The notes: generated by a model from the letters alone, not told the origin. Positions 1-8,382 are shown, counted from the first letter of the stretch. The stretch is 16,990 bases of DNA from WTJY01 sp045105475 (GCA_045105475.1 JBGCDP010000022.1:1-16990); one strand, 5' to 3'. Program-made: numbers and translations.

Positions 1-2
1 CC

Positions 3-1106
3 TTATTATTTTGGCCCGGCTTATACATACTCCTTGGTGTCGGACTTTGGCACAGTTTTGGAATTCAACAGCAGTACGAACTCGGCCTAGAGCAAGCTGA
101 GGTGGGCGCATGGCGTGAAGCTGCCGACTTTTTCGATCAGGCCCATGAAAAAAGCATACTTCCAGATACAGGAATTATGACGGCCGCTGCTTACGCCCAT
201 GCTAGGGTTGAAGCCAGCCCAGAAGATTTAAAAATAGCGGCCGACTATTACCAACAACTTATTAAGCAAGAACCTTCTTGGCCCATTAATTACCTTCACT
301 TAGCTTTAATCCAGCATCAGAGTGGAGATATTCAAGCAGCTGAGCAATCTTTCTTAAATACGGCCAAGATCGCTTCAGAGCAGCCATATATTCTGCTTAA
401 CCTTGCTCTCTTTTACGAAGAAATAGATCAAAAAAAGCAGGCTCAAGAAACCTACCAGCAATTATTTCTACTTCAAGACACGTGGCATCAAGCCCCAATC
501 TGGGAAGACCAAGCTAAAACCATTTTTGAATCAGACTGCATTAGCACTAGCTGTTTTTACTTTGAAAAGGCTGATATGAAACAAGCTTGGGAGCTACTGG
601 CAAATGGTCAACAAGAGGAATCTAGAACAATACTAGAAGCCATCCAACCCTCAGATATTTATCGTAGGCACCCCTCAATTTACACAGCCCTCTATCTAAC
701 CCAATCAGAAATGACCGAAAATCTTTCGGCCGATCAAATGCTTAGAATTACGACAATGCCAAACTCATTCTTTGATCGGTTTGTGGCAGAACTATTCATG
801 CTTGATTATGCAGATGAAGAGCTTCTCGATTTAACCCTAAATCATGCGTTGGCCCATTCTGCTCATGAATTCGGCTCGCGCTTTAACGGTGACTACATTC
901 GGCTAGGGTTTTTACGCTCAGCAATGCCTTACGATTTACTCCCAGGAGTCCAGTGCTTTACAGCCGATGATCATCTCGATTGGCAATTAACTCAGCTGCA
1001 AGCATGGTATCAAACCAACGAACTCGATAATTTCGCCCAGACCGTCAATGCCGCTAAGCTCGGTCCTAACGGCAGCGGTGTCCAATCTTGCATCAATCTT
1101 GACTAA
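3..1106 (+). CDS. Membrane-anchored TPR-repeat protein, 5' end outside the window
   Basis: The reading frame is open from the left edge, so the GTG at 102 is only the first start-like codon inside the window and not the real start. The residues before it form a hydrophobic stretch (about LLFWPGLYILLGVGLW) that looks like a membrane segment. The soluble part follows. Residues encoded at about 100-500 form helical pairs typical of tetratricopeptide repeats, for example NYLHLALIQHQSGDIQAAEQ and LNLALFYEEIDQKKQAQETY. The C-terminal 200 residues are helical and I do not recognise them. TPR regions mediate protein-protein contacts, and the domain would face one side of the membrane. Fusions of a multi-spanning O-antigen-ligase-like or glycosyltransferase membrane part to a C-terminal TPR region are common in this kind of bacterium, so the missing N-terminus could be one. 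That is a guess. The gene converges on the DUF1330 gene with only 11 bases between stop codons, and I see no terminator hairpin there. Confidence 0.75.
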   Translation, partial: LLFWPGLYILLGVGLWHSFGIQQQYELGLEQAEVGAWREAADFFDQAHEKSILPDTGIMTAAAYAHARVEASPEDLKIAADYYQQLIKQEPSWPINYLHLALIQHQSGDIQAAEQSFLNTAKIASEQPYILLNLALFYEEIDQKKQAQETYQQLFLLQDTWHQAPIWEDQAKTIFESDCISTSCFYFEKADMKQAWELLANGQQEESRTILEAIQPSDIYRRHPSIYTALYLTQSEMTENLSADQMLRITTMPNSFFDRFVAELFMLDYADEELLDLTLNHALAHSAHEFGSRFNGDYIRLGFLRSAMPYDLLPGVQCFTADDHLDWQLTQLQAWYQTNELDNFAQTVNAAKLGPNGSGVQSCINLD

Positions 1107-1117
1107 ACAAATAAGCT

Positions 1118-1408
1118 CTAATCGACGCCATCAACAATAATAAACTGTCCATCGGCCGCCCCTTCCCGTTTCTTAATCGCTGCCTGATATTCATCAGAAC
1201 TATAAAAAGTCTGAGCGGCTTCAGAGCTGGGGAACTCAACGATGACAACGCGGTTGGTCTCCTCTGGCCCCTCTAGTGTGACTAGGCCGCCCCCACGTGC
1301 AATAAATTTACCTCCATGGTTGGCAATCGCCACTGGAGATAGCTTCATATATTCTTTGTACTGTTCCATATTTGTTACGTTAATTCGAGCAATAAGATAA
1401 GCGGACAT
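1118..1408 (-). CDS. DUF1330 family small protein (dimeric alpha-beta barrel fold)
   Basis: This 96-residue protein has the whole DUF1330 pattern. It begins with AYLIARINVTN, followed by a tyrosine-rich helix (MEQYKEYMKLSP), then the GGKFIARGG strand, and a second half with VVIVEFPSSEAAQTFYSSDEYQ. The length matches the family, which adopts a ferredoxin-like dimeric alpha-beta barrel. No firm biochemical role is known for most members. A good Shine-Dalgarno (GGAG, minus strand, at 1414-1417) lies five bases before the ATG. It sits 74 bases downstream of the amidohydrolase on the same strand and is probably its second cistron. That suggests an accessory role in the same pathway, but nothing in the sequence shows the substrate. 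Confidence 0.85.
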   Translation of the reverse strand: MSAYLIARINVTNMEQYKEYMKLSPVAIANHGGKFIARGGGLVTLEGPEETNRVVIVEFPSSEAAQTFYSSDEYQAAIKKREGAADGQFIIVDGVD

Positions 1409-1441
1409 AATTTCTCCAAATAAATAGGTAATTAAGGTATA

Positions 1442-1480
1442 GATTGATTGTGAGACTAATTTTTTAGTTCAACATCAATC
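1442..1480 (-). other. Small stem-loop between amidohydrolase and DUF1330 genes
   Basis: An outer inverted repeat, GATTGAT/ATCAATC (1442-1448 with 1474-1480), encloses an inner ACTAA/TTAGT hairpin (1455-1459 with 1464-1468). It lies just after the amidohydrolase stop codon and before the DUF1330 ribosome binding site. All arms are AT-rich and no clear T-run follows, so it is at best a weak intercistronic processing or partial-termination structure. Confidence 0.3.
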
Positions 1481-1482
1481 AA

Positions 1483-3090
1483 CTATTTTTCAAACACAAT
1501 CTGGCCGTCCATAATCGTCATAATCGGTTTCGTATTACGAATGTCTTCGGCCGGAATTTCAAACAGATTCTGCGACAAAATCACGATGTCGGCCAGCATA
1601 CCAACCTTAATCTGACCTTTTTTCTCCTCCATAAATTCTGTCCAAGCCGCATCTTTGGTATAGCTTGCAATCGTTTCAGTTAGCGTTTGATTATGGCTGT
1701 TATGACCCGGCTTCCATGACTGACGATTCACGGCCGCATGCAGTCCCAAGATCGGATTTAACGTCACCACAGGCCAGTCTGAGCCAAAAGCGATATGAGC
1801 ATCGGCATCACGCAAAGACCGCCAAGCAAAAGCCCGATCCCATTCTTCTTCCGCTACTCGGGTGGGCCACAAATCATCATCGCTTTCCTTTAATGGGGAA
1901 TGTAGCGGCTGCATCGAAGCCACCACGCCCAACTTAGCAAAACGTGGGATATCAGAGTCGCTAATGAGCTCAATATGCTCAACGCGATGGCGGCTATCAC
2001 GCCGTCCGTTTTGGCCAATGGCCGACTCATATCCATCTAAAACACGGCACACAGCCCCATCACCACAGGCATGAACCGCAATTTGGAATCCTAAACGATC
2101 TCCTTCAGTCACCATTGCTGCAAACTTTTCGGCCGAGAAAATCGGCTCCCCATGATTATCAGGTTGATCCGGATAACCGTTCAACGACACGGCCGAAAAT
2201 GATTCGTAAACGCCATCCATAAAAAATTTTAGGAATCCAGCACGCAAATAGTCACTTTGAAACTTTTCTCGCAAAGGAACAGCCATGCGCTCGATGTCGG
2301 CCACACTGAGCTCAGGTTCGATCAGCTGATTTGAATAGATGCGTACTGTCAATTCCCCAGCATCTTCTAGCTTTCCATACGCACTCATTTCAGCCATATT
2401 GCTGGCCATATCATGGATGGTTGTAATTCCATTTTCGGCGATGACTCTCAACCCATTGCGCAGAATATCTAGCAACTGCTCTTGTGTAGATTCAGGTAGT
2501 TTCTCAACTGCCAAGTTATAAGCGGCCGGTTCGATTAAAGCTCCGGTCGCCAAACCGTCCTCCCCAATAACCACATTGGCATCACCTGGCAGTGGCGGAT
2601 GACCGTTGAGTAAACCAACGCGCTCGAGCCCGGCCGTATTAAGCCAAACGGTATGGACATCAAATGAATACAGTAACATCGGCCTATCAGCGATGATGGA
2701 ATCTAAATGCTGCCGGTTTAAATCAACATCGGCCGATGGGACCGCATAGGATAATCCATTACCCAACACCCATTCTGAGTCAGGGTGAGCATCAGCCCAA
2801 TCCAGCAACACTTGCTTCAGAGATGGAATATCTCGGCAGTCATAAAGCTGAGCAGATGCCAATGATTGCGACCCCCATAGCAAATGGAAATGAGAGTCGA
2901 TAAATCCGGGCATAACGGTATTGCCACCTGCATCAATCACCTTAGCACCTCGTGTCAAATAAGGCTCAACACCGACCTCGTCTCCAACATATACAATTTT
3001 GTTCTTGTAGATTGCTAATGCTGATGCTAAAGCATTTTCCCCGTCAATCGTATGAATCGCCCCATTCCGTATTACTAGTTCAGCCTGCAT
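1483..3090 (-). CDS. YtcJ-like metal-dependent amidohydrolase (amidohydrolase family 3)
   Basis: This is a predicted cytoplasmic metallo-hydrolase that cleaves a C-N bond in an amide, imide or N-formyl type substrate. The actual substrate cannot be read from the sequence. I chose the ATG at 3090 (535 residues): a GAGGA ribosome site (3101-3105) precedes it by 10 bases and the protein then starts with the family-typical MQAELVIRNGAIHTIDG. The upstream ATG at 3117 adds nine residues and has no ribosome site. Numbering from 3090, an N-terminal beta-sandwich leads into the TIM barrel with the metal motif GFIDSHFH (H67, H69). Next come LKFFMDG (K288, candidate carboxylated lysine), VHACGD (H340), RVEHIE (H372) and AFGSDWPV (D438, catalytic base). 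The C-terminus returns to the sandwich (GMLADIVILSQNLFEIP). All expected active-site residues are present, so it should be active. It is divergent from the giant esterase gene. A link with the polyamine cluster further right is possible but unsupported. Confidence 0.88.
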   Translation of the reverse strand: MQAELVIRNGAIHTIDGENALASALAIYKNKIVYVGDEVGVEPYLTRGAKVIDAGGNTVMPGFIDSHFHLLWGSQSLASAQLYDCRDIPSLKQVLLDWADAHPDSEWVLGNGLSYAVPSADVDLNRQHLDSIIADRPMLLYSFDVHTVWLNTAGLERVGLLNGHPPLPGDANVVIGEDGLATGALIEPAAYNLAVEKLPESTQEQLLDILRNGLRVIAENGITTIHDMASNMAEMSAYGKLEDAGELTVRIYSNQLIEPELSVADIERMAVPLREKFQSDYLRAGFLKFFMDGVYESFSAVSLNGYPDQPDNHGEPIFSAEKFAAMVTEGDRLGFQIAVHACGDGAVCRVLDGYESAIGQNGRRDSRHRVEHIELISDSDIPRFAKLGVVASMQPLHSPLKESDDDLWPTRVAEEEWDRAFAWRSLRDADAHIAFGSDWPVVTLNPILGLHAAVNRQSWKPGHNSHNQTLTETIASYTKDAAWTEFMEEKKGQIKVGMLADIVILSQNLFEIPAEDIRNTKPIMTIMDGQIVFEK

Positions 3091-3440
3091 TTTATTTATA
3101 TCCTCGTTAGTTTTCATTCAAATTTATAGCCAATAATTTTTATAGTATTTCAGCGACAAAGTTTATCTATTTCTCGTCGTGAAAATAGCGTGAAGTAACA
3201 AAAGCTGAAAGTATCGTGCTTTACATTTGAGTTAATAATCTTTTAGAACTTTTTCTTAACCAAAGACGAGTCCGAACTAACTATTTTAGATAAGTCTTTA
3301 AATAATCAAACAAGTCAGTTTATTTAAGCCAGCTTGTTTGGCTGTAGGGATATTACTATCTCAAGTGCAGCCTACTGAGTCACCAGTTCAAAGAGAGACC
3401 AACTATTTTTGGCACGCTTAAACACTCAAGCGACTGTTTA
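3091..3440. promoter_or_regulatory. AT-rich divergent intergenic region with inverted repeats
   Basis: These 350 bases separate two divergent genes and should hold both promoters. The stretch is markedly AT-rich and contains no plausible gene and no CGGCCG site. I cannot single out a convincing -35/-10 pair for either direction. Two overlapping inverted repeats stand out: CAAACAAG (3307-3314) with CTTGTTTG (3333-3340), and AGCCA (3327-3331) with TGGCT (3339-3343). They share bases, so they are mutually exclusive as RNA hairpins, but they could also be a DNA-level operator. The ribosome site for the amidohydrolase lies at 3101-3105. Confidence 0.5.
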
Positions 3441-6400
3441 ATGTTGCCCATTTACCTATACAGGCGATTCATGAACAATACTAACTCTACTAATGGATTA
3501 CTCCACAAGCATTTTTTAGTGCAATATTTGGCCGTTGTCGTGCCAGTGCTCGTGATGATTTTGATCTTTTCGGGAGCATTTTTAACCTCAGATGCAGCAG
3601 CGCAAGATACAACCTACACACTCAATTACGCAATCGACCGAAGTGGGGCCCCTGCGCTCACGTTTGAAGAGCTGACACTAAAAGTAGATGTGGGAAGTGT
3701 CACTTCTGTCAATGTTTCAGCTGCTGGAAATTCGATTCCATCCGTCTATGATTCAACTGCTGGAATTGTTCAATTCACAACAAATCAAGCAAATGTTTCA
3801 ATTACTGTCACAGGAGCCACACAAGGAGCAACCTTCGGCGCAGTAGAAAAAGCAGCTTTACGAGATGACAAGAGCTGGGCCTGGTCACACGGATTTGATG
3901 ACAATGTGTTTCTCTTTGCTTCAATGGAGCTTTTCAAAGCCAAAGACTGGCAAGGAACGATGTATCTCATTGGTGACACACTTAACGATACTCGTGATGA
4001 AGGTTGGATCGCTGATGTTCCGGCCGTTCATCGTTGGATGGCAGATGGCTGGTCAATTGGTGCCCACGGCTGGAATAATAGCTGTGCCGATCACAATCAA
4101 GCGGCCGTACAACAGGTTTTCAACCGTCTCGATCAAGTCGCAGCCAGCTCTTCACGGCCAGCGTACCAAGCAATTGGGTTTGCAGCTCCCTGTTTTGTTA
4201 GCGATTATCACCCGGTTATCCAAACGATGCGCGCTAATGGAATCACAAATGTTCAATTTAATGAGAGCGGCAATAGCTACTTAACCATAACTGACAGTGG
4301 GCAAACTGATTTTTCAACTGATGGTCAAACAGGTGTTGCGTTTGACCGCAATCAACAAATCGGCCGCGACTTCCGCATCGATTATGGCAATCCGGCCGAC
4401 ATTTACGCCGTTTTCGACTGGGCTTCAACACATTCAAACAGTGACCGCCATATTTGGTACAACACCGGTGGGCACGGCGGAAATGAAGGCAGATACGGAC
4501 CTGTTCTCGACTATCTCTACAACAATTACGGGCCAGCAGGAACCGATGAGGTCTGGGTAGCCCCATCTGATCAGGTTTATAGCTACATTCTCATTCGCGA
4601 TCATTCGACCGTCACCCTTACCTCAATCGAAGATGGAGATGGCGGCAATTCGGGCGGTGGAAATACACCCACCCCACAACCAACAATCAATCCAAATGGA
4701 CCAAGTATTGAAATTGGAAATATGAGCGGGGTAGCCGGCTATACCGTAGCAGTATTTGGTGAAAGATTTGGGAGCACCCAAGGAAATGTCACAGTACTGG
4801 GCCAAGCAGCGACCATCTCAGTATGGGAAGATGGCTATGTAGAATTGATCGTTCCCCAAGTAACGGATGGTAGCGGAAATTTAACGCTGACCACGAGCAA
4901 CGGGGATTCAGTTCAACATCCCTTTACTATTTACACAATCAACAGCCAGTTTCAAGAAGAACCAGATTCATTTATCAATATCGCCAAAGGCAAACAGTCA
5001 CACCTTTACGGACTTGAATCAGAGGTTTGTTTTAGCCAACCCAACAACAACGCACTTCCGGCCGACAATTTTTTAACCAACTATACTTGCGGTTATCAAG
5101 GGGTGACCAATGTTGGTGATGCAACCTTTAGTGCTGATAGTTCTTTAGGAAAATCAAGCATCCTTGCTTTTGATCTTCAAACAAACTTAACAGGTGATCT
5201 TTGGTTCCAATTTTTCACCAACAGCATTTGGTATCCCAACACTGGATTGGTCAACAGTTTGCCTGAAGACTATAAAATCCAAGTTTCGGCCGACTCAACC
5301 AATGGACAAGATGGCTCATGGGTCACAGTCGAATCTATTAAAGATAACAATCGGGCAACACGTCTCCACCGTGTGACTGTGCCAAATGGCGGCTACAGCT
5401 GGTTGCGCATGATGGTTACAAATGGAAGTTGGAACAAGTCTTCCGAGTCTGGAAATGACTTCCAAATTCGTGAAGTGCGGGTTTATCAGCCTGTAGGCAG
5501 TGCGAATCAGCCCGATTCCTTTACTCTTTATGGAGACTCGCTTACAGCCAATGCCTTTGATGCAATCAATGCATCTGGCTGGGCTGAAGCCGCTAAAGCT
5601 TTACGTGCCTCCAATAGTGACATTATCTTTTCAGCCCTTGGCTTATCTGGCCAAAATTCAGTCGGATTAACAGATAGCAGCGATGATTCAGATATTTTTG
5701 ATGCGTTTAACTTAGACCAAATGCAGACAAACAGTCGGTTCTGGGGGATCAGTGTTGGAACCAATGACAGCAATGACAAAGCTGCAGGATTACAACTTCC
5801 TAACTCAAATGTTTCGCAATATGACGAACGGCTAGATTCTCTTATTCAAACAATGATCAGCAATGGTCAAATTCCTATCATTGCACGAATTCCAGATACT
5901 GTTGAAAGTCGAGGCGGCTATGGTGACTTGGCAGCAAAGAAGAAGCTGTTAGGGGACATCGATACAATTGCGGCCGCATATGGCCTCATCCCAGGTCCTG
6001 ACCTTTACACGAGCTTCCGACGTAATATCGATACGGCCGGTGCCTCATGGATCGGTTCAGATGGTACTCACCACACAGCTCTTGGTGAAGCGGAACTAAT
6101 CACTTTATGGGCAGAAGCTTTTGTAACTGGTGTCGAAGCTGGATCAAATCCAATCCCACCAACTGCGACACCTTCTGCGCCAACAGCAACATCAGAGCCA
6201 CCCACCACTAATGGTACAGGCGAAATAGCATGGGAAAAATGGAATACCACATGGCCATCATCTATAGACACGTTGAAAAATGACCCAGAGTTTCCAAATG
6301 CACCTGATGAAGTTGGTGTTTTAACCTCTCTTGAGGCAGCACAAAATAATGGTGATATTTTTGGGCAACGGATCTCCGGATATCTAAATCCAACGGTAAC

Positions 6401-8252
6401 TGGTGACTATACATTCTGGATTGCAGGTGATGATTTCACTGAGCTATGGCTGAGTGATAGTTCAGATCCAAATAGCAAGGTTTTAATCGCTAATTCGCCG
6501 TCTTGGACCGGCTTTAGAGAATGGGGCCGTTACGCTCAACAACAATCGGCCGTTATTAATTTACAAGCTGGCCATTCTTATTACATCGAAGCACTAGGCC
6601 AGGAAGGTGGTGGTGGCGACCATCTTTCAGTTGCATGGCAAATTCCAGGACAGGTGATGCAAGTTATCGATGGCTCTTACTTGTCGCTTAATGCATTGGT
6701 TAGTCAACCAACGCCAACGCCTTTACCACCAACAGCTACGGCGACTCAATTGCCGCCAACAGCTACGGCGACTCAACTACCACCAACCGCTACGGCGACT
6801 CAATTACCGCCAACTACAACACCAATTCCACCGACCGCTACGGCGACTCAATTGCCGCTAACTGCGACTCCGATCCCACCAACCGCTACAGCGACTCAAC
6901 TACCGCCAACCGCGACACCGATCCAACCGACCGCTACAGCGACTCAATTACCACCAACTGCAACATCGATCCCACCGACCCCTACGGCGACTCTAGTGCC
7001 GCCAACTGCGACTCCGATCCCACCAACCGCGACACCAACGGCCGTTGTTGTACCCCCAACATTTACACCAACGCCAACAGAGATTGCACCGCTACCAACA
7101 GCAACTCCGGTCAATCAACTGTATCCAACCGGCCAAATCTTGTGGGAAAAATGGGATACCACATGGGGAACATCTGTGAATACACTCAGAAACGACCCAG
7201 ACTATCCATCGTCGCCAGATGAAACCGGTTACTTGAGCAATTTAGAAGCGGTTCCAAATATCGATGATGTTTACGGGCAGAAAATCTCAGGATATCTGTA
7301 TCCACCTGTTACAGGTACTTATATATTCTGGGTTGCAGGTGATGATCAAGCTGAATTATGGTTAAGTGATAGCACATTAAATGCAGGCAAAGGTCTGATC
7401 GCGCACTCTCCGTCTTGGACCGGGTTTAGACAGTGGAATCGATTCGGTTCGCAACAATCGGCCGGTATTTATTTACAGGCTGGACAAGCGTATTACATCG
7501 AAGCATTAGGCCAAGAAGGCGGTGGCGGTGATCACCTTTCAGTCGCATGGCAAATTCCAGGACAGGCGCAACAAATCGTCGCTGGTGCTTATTTGTCACC
7601 AGTTGAAAACAATGGTGGAACTCCCCCAACTCCGACCCCAATTCCACCAACCGCTACGCCAGTGCCCCCTACGGCAACACCGTTGCCTCCGACAGCGACA
7701 CCTGTTCCACCCACGCCGACGCCAATCCCACCCACTGCAACGCCATTTGCTCCGGTCGGAACAACGGGCGAAATCAGCTGGGAGCGTTGGAACACAACTT
7801 GGGGGTCATCCCTCAGCACTTTGCGCAACGATCCTGATTATCCAGGATCACCAGATTCATCGGGCACTTTGACAGCAATGGAAGCGCCCCAGAACATCGG
7901 TGACTTATATGGCCAACGTATTTCAGGATTTGTCTATGCTCCTGTAACTGGTGACTATATTTTCTGGGTCGCAGGTGATGACCAGACCGAATTATGGCTG
8001 AGCACAAGTTCCAATCCGGCCGGTAAAACGCTGGTAGCAAATTCGCCATCATGGACCGGTTTCCGTGAGTGGGGCCGATATGCTTCACAGCAATCAGTTG
8101 TGATCAGATTAGAAGCTGGACAAGCGTATTACATCGAAGCCCTTAGCCAAGAAGGTGGCGGTGGTGATCACCTTTCAGTCGCATGGCAGACTCCAATTCA
8201 GTCGCGTGCAGTGATCGGTGGCCAATATTTAGAGCCAATCAGCTCAGATTAG
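3441..8252 (+). CDS. Giant exported multi-domain carbohydrate esterase (NodB-like deacetylase, IPT, discoidin, SGNH, three PA14)
   Basis: This 1603-residue secreted enzyme probably de-acylates polysaccharide outside the cell. Numbering is from 3441. M11 at 3471 is an equally good start, with a weak AGG six bases upstream. A signal peptide runs to about residue 55 (VVVPVLVMILIF, then ...DAAAQ). About 130-395 is a NodB-like deacetylase with SHGFDDN (D153, D154) and GAHGWNN (H209). The usual second metal histidine, four residues on, is asparagine (N213). About 420-497 is an IPT/TIG module (GPSIEIGN...). About 513-684 looks like a discoidin-type binding module. About 690-895 is an SGNH hydrolase with GDSLT (S700), GTND (N775) and DGTHH (D874, H877), so its catalytic set is complete. 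Three PA14 modules begin at about 927, 1231 and 1443, each with GDDxxELWLS, SPSWTGFR and GGGGDHLSVAWQ. Pro/Thr-rich linkers precede each PA14 module. I see no cell-wall anchor or type IX sorting domain. Closest functional guess: an extracellular deacetylase/acetyl-esterase of cell-surface or algal polysaccharide. Confidence 0.85.
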   Translation: MLPIYLYRRFMNNTNSTNGLLHKHFLVQYLAVVVPVLVMILIFSGAFLTSDAAAQDTTYTLNYAIDRSGAPALTFEELTLKVDVGSVTSVNVSAAGNSIPSVYDSTAGIVQFTTNQANVSITVTGATQGATFGAVEKAALRDDKSWAWSHGFDDNVFLFASMELFKAKDWQGTMYLIGDTLNDTRDEGWIADVPAVHRWMADGWSIGAHGWNNSCADHNQAAVQQVFNRLDQVAASSSRPAYQAIGFAAPCFVSDYHPVIQTMRANGITNVQFNESGNSYLTITDSGQTDFSTDGQTGVAFDRNQQIGRDFRIDYGNPADIYAVFDWASTHSNSDRHIWYNTGGHGGNEGRYGPVLDYLYNNYGPAGTDEVWVAPSDQVYSYILIRDHSTVTLTSIEDGDGGNSGGGNTPTPQPTINPNGPSIEIGNMSGVAGYTVAVFGERFGSTQGNVTVLGQAATISVWEDGYVELIVPQVTDGSGNLTLTTSNGDSVQHPFTIYTINSQFQEEPDSFINIAKGKQSHLYGLESEVCFSQPNNNALPADNFLTNYTCGYQGVTNVGDATFSADSSLGKSSILAFDLQTNLTGDLWFQFFTNSIWYPNTGLVNSLPEDYKIQVSADSTNGQDGSWVTVESIKDNNRATRLHRVTVPNGGYSWLRMMVTNGSWNKSSESGNDFQIREVRVYQPVGSANQPDSFTLYGDSLTANAFDAINASGWAEAAKALRASNSDIIFSALGLSGQNSVGLTDSSDDSDIFDAFNLDQMQTNSRFWGISVGTNDSNDKAAGLQLPNSNVSQYDERLDSLIQTMISNGQIPIIARIPDTVESRGGYGDLAAKKKLLGDIDTIAAAYGLIPGPDLYTSFRRNIDTAGASWIGSDGTHHTALGEAELITLWAEAFVTGVEAGSNPIPPTATPSAPTATSEPPTTNGTGEIAWEKWNTTWPSSIDTLKNDPEFPNAPDEVGVLTSLEAAQNNGDIFGQRISGYLNPTVTGDYTFWIAGDDFTELWLSDSSDPNSKVLIANSPSWTGFREWGRYAQQQSAVINLQAGHSYYIEALGQEGGGGDHLSVAWQIPGQVMQVIDGSYLSLNALVSQPTPTPLPPTATATQLPPTATATQLPPTATATQLPPTTTPIPPTATATQLPLTATPIPPTATATQLPPTATPIQPTATATQLPPTATSIPPTPTATLVPPTATPIPPTATPTAVVVPPTFTPTPTEIAPLPTATPVNQLYPTGQILWEKWDTTWGTSVNTLRNDPDYPSSPDETGYLSNLEAVPNIDDVYGQKISGYLYPPVTGTYIFWVAGDDQAELWLSDSTLNAGKGLIAHSPSWTGFRQWNRFGSQQSAGIYLQAGQAYYIEALGQEGGGGDHLSVAWQIPGQAQQIVAGAYLSPVENNGGTPPTPTPIPPTATPVPPTATPLPPTATPVPPTPTPIPPTATPFAPVGTTGEISWERWNTTWGSSLSTLRNDPDYPGSPDSSGTLTAMEAPQNIGDLYGQRISGFVYAPVTGDYIFWVAGDDQTELWLSTSSNPAGKTLVANSPSWTGFREWGRYASQQSVVIRLEAGQAYYIEALSQEGGGGDHLSVAWQTPIQSRAVIGGQYLEPISSD
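6705..7115 (+). repeat. Pro/Thr linker minisatellite, 27-base units (PPTATATQL)
   Basis: The linker between the first and second PA14 modules is a degenerate tandem repeat. Three adjacent 27-base units (6726-6752, 6753-6779, 6780-6806) each encode PPTATATQL and differ only at scattered bases. After that the unit alternates with shorter PPTATPI-type blocks until about 7050. Differences fall mostly at third positions, so the protein sequence is preserved. It should give a stiff, extended, possibly glycosylated spacer. The unit number is likely to vary between strains through slippage. Confidence 0.85.
7618..7755 (+). repeat. Second Pro/Thr linker repeat between PA14 modules 2 and 3
   Basis: This shorter version of the same low-complexity coding repeat encodes PTPTPIPPTATPVPPTATPL-type sequence in 18- and 24-base steps. 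It joins the second and third PA14 modules. Codon choice differs from the first linker (more CCC, CCG and ACG), so it is not a recent copy of it. Confidence 0.75.
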
Positions 8253-8278
8253 GCAAATCGATCAAACAAGGCTTTATC

Positions 8279-8311
8279 AAAAAGGACGATCCAAATGGAT
8301 CGTCCTTTTTT
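8279..8311 (+). terminator. Strong intrinsic terminator after the giant esterase gene
   Basis: A perfect nine-base stem, GGACGATCC (8284-8292) with GGATCGTCC (8297-8305), closes a four-base loop and is followed by six T's (8306-8311). Five A's precede the stem, so it could also stop transcription from the right. It lies 31 bases after the esterase stop codon and separates that gene from the regulator and transporter cluster. Confidence 0.93.
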
Positions 8312-8342
8312 GTTGCCGCTACAGCATAATTTTCCGTTTTCA

Positions 8343-8382
8343 GTCACCAATTGGTTGACTTTTCCGAATTTCGTAATATCAT
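8343..8382 (+). promoter_or_regulatory. Candidate promoter and overlapping palindromic operator of the lrp-type gene
   Basis: TTGACT (8355-8360) and TATCAT (8377-8382), spaced by 16 bases, fit a housekeeping -35/-10 pair. The perfect ten-base palindrome ACCAATTGGT (8346-8355), flanked by GTC and GAC, overlaps the -35 box. This is where an autoregulating Lrp/AsnC protein would be expected to bind. If transcription starts near 8389, the TTG start at 8351 is excluded and the ATG at 8411 is favoured. Confidence 0.45.

Noticed and set aside
6670..6861. Plus-strand short frame rich in Arg, Leu and Gln
   Set aside because: It is an out-of-frame reading of the linker repeat inside the giant esterase gene.
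6726..7050. CRISPR-like or non-coding tandem repeat array
   Set aside because: The 27-base units are directly adjacent without unique spacers, stay in frame and encode a Pro/Thr linker inside a long protein.
7589..7828. Minus-strand open frame rich in Gly and Val repeats
   Set aside because: It is the antisense shadow of the Pro/Thr linker and PA14 coding region, with no ribosome site or recognisable domain.
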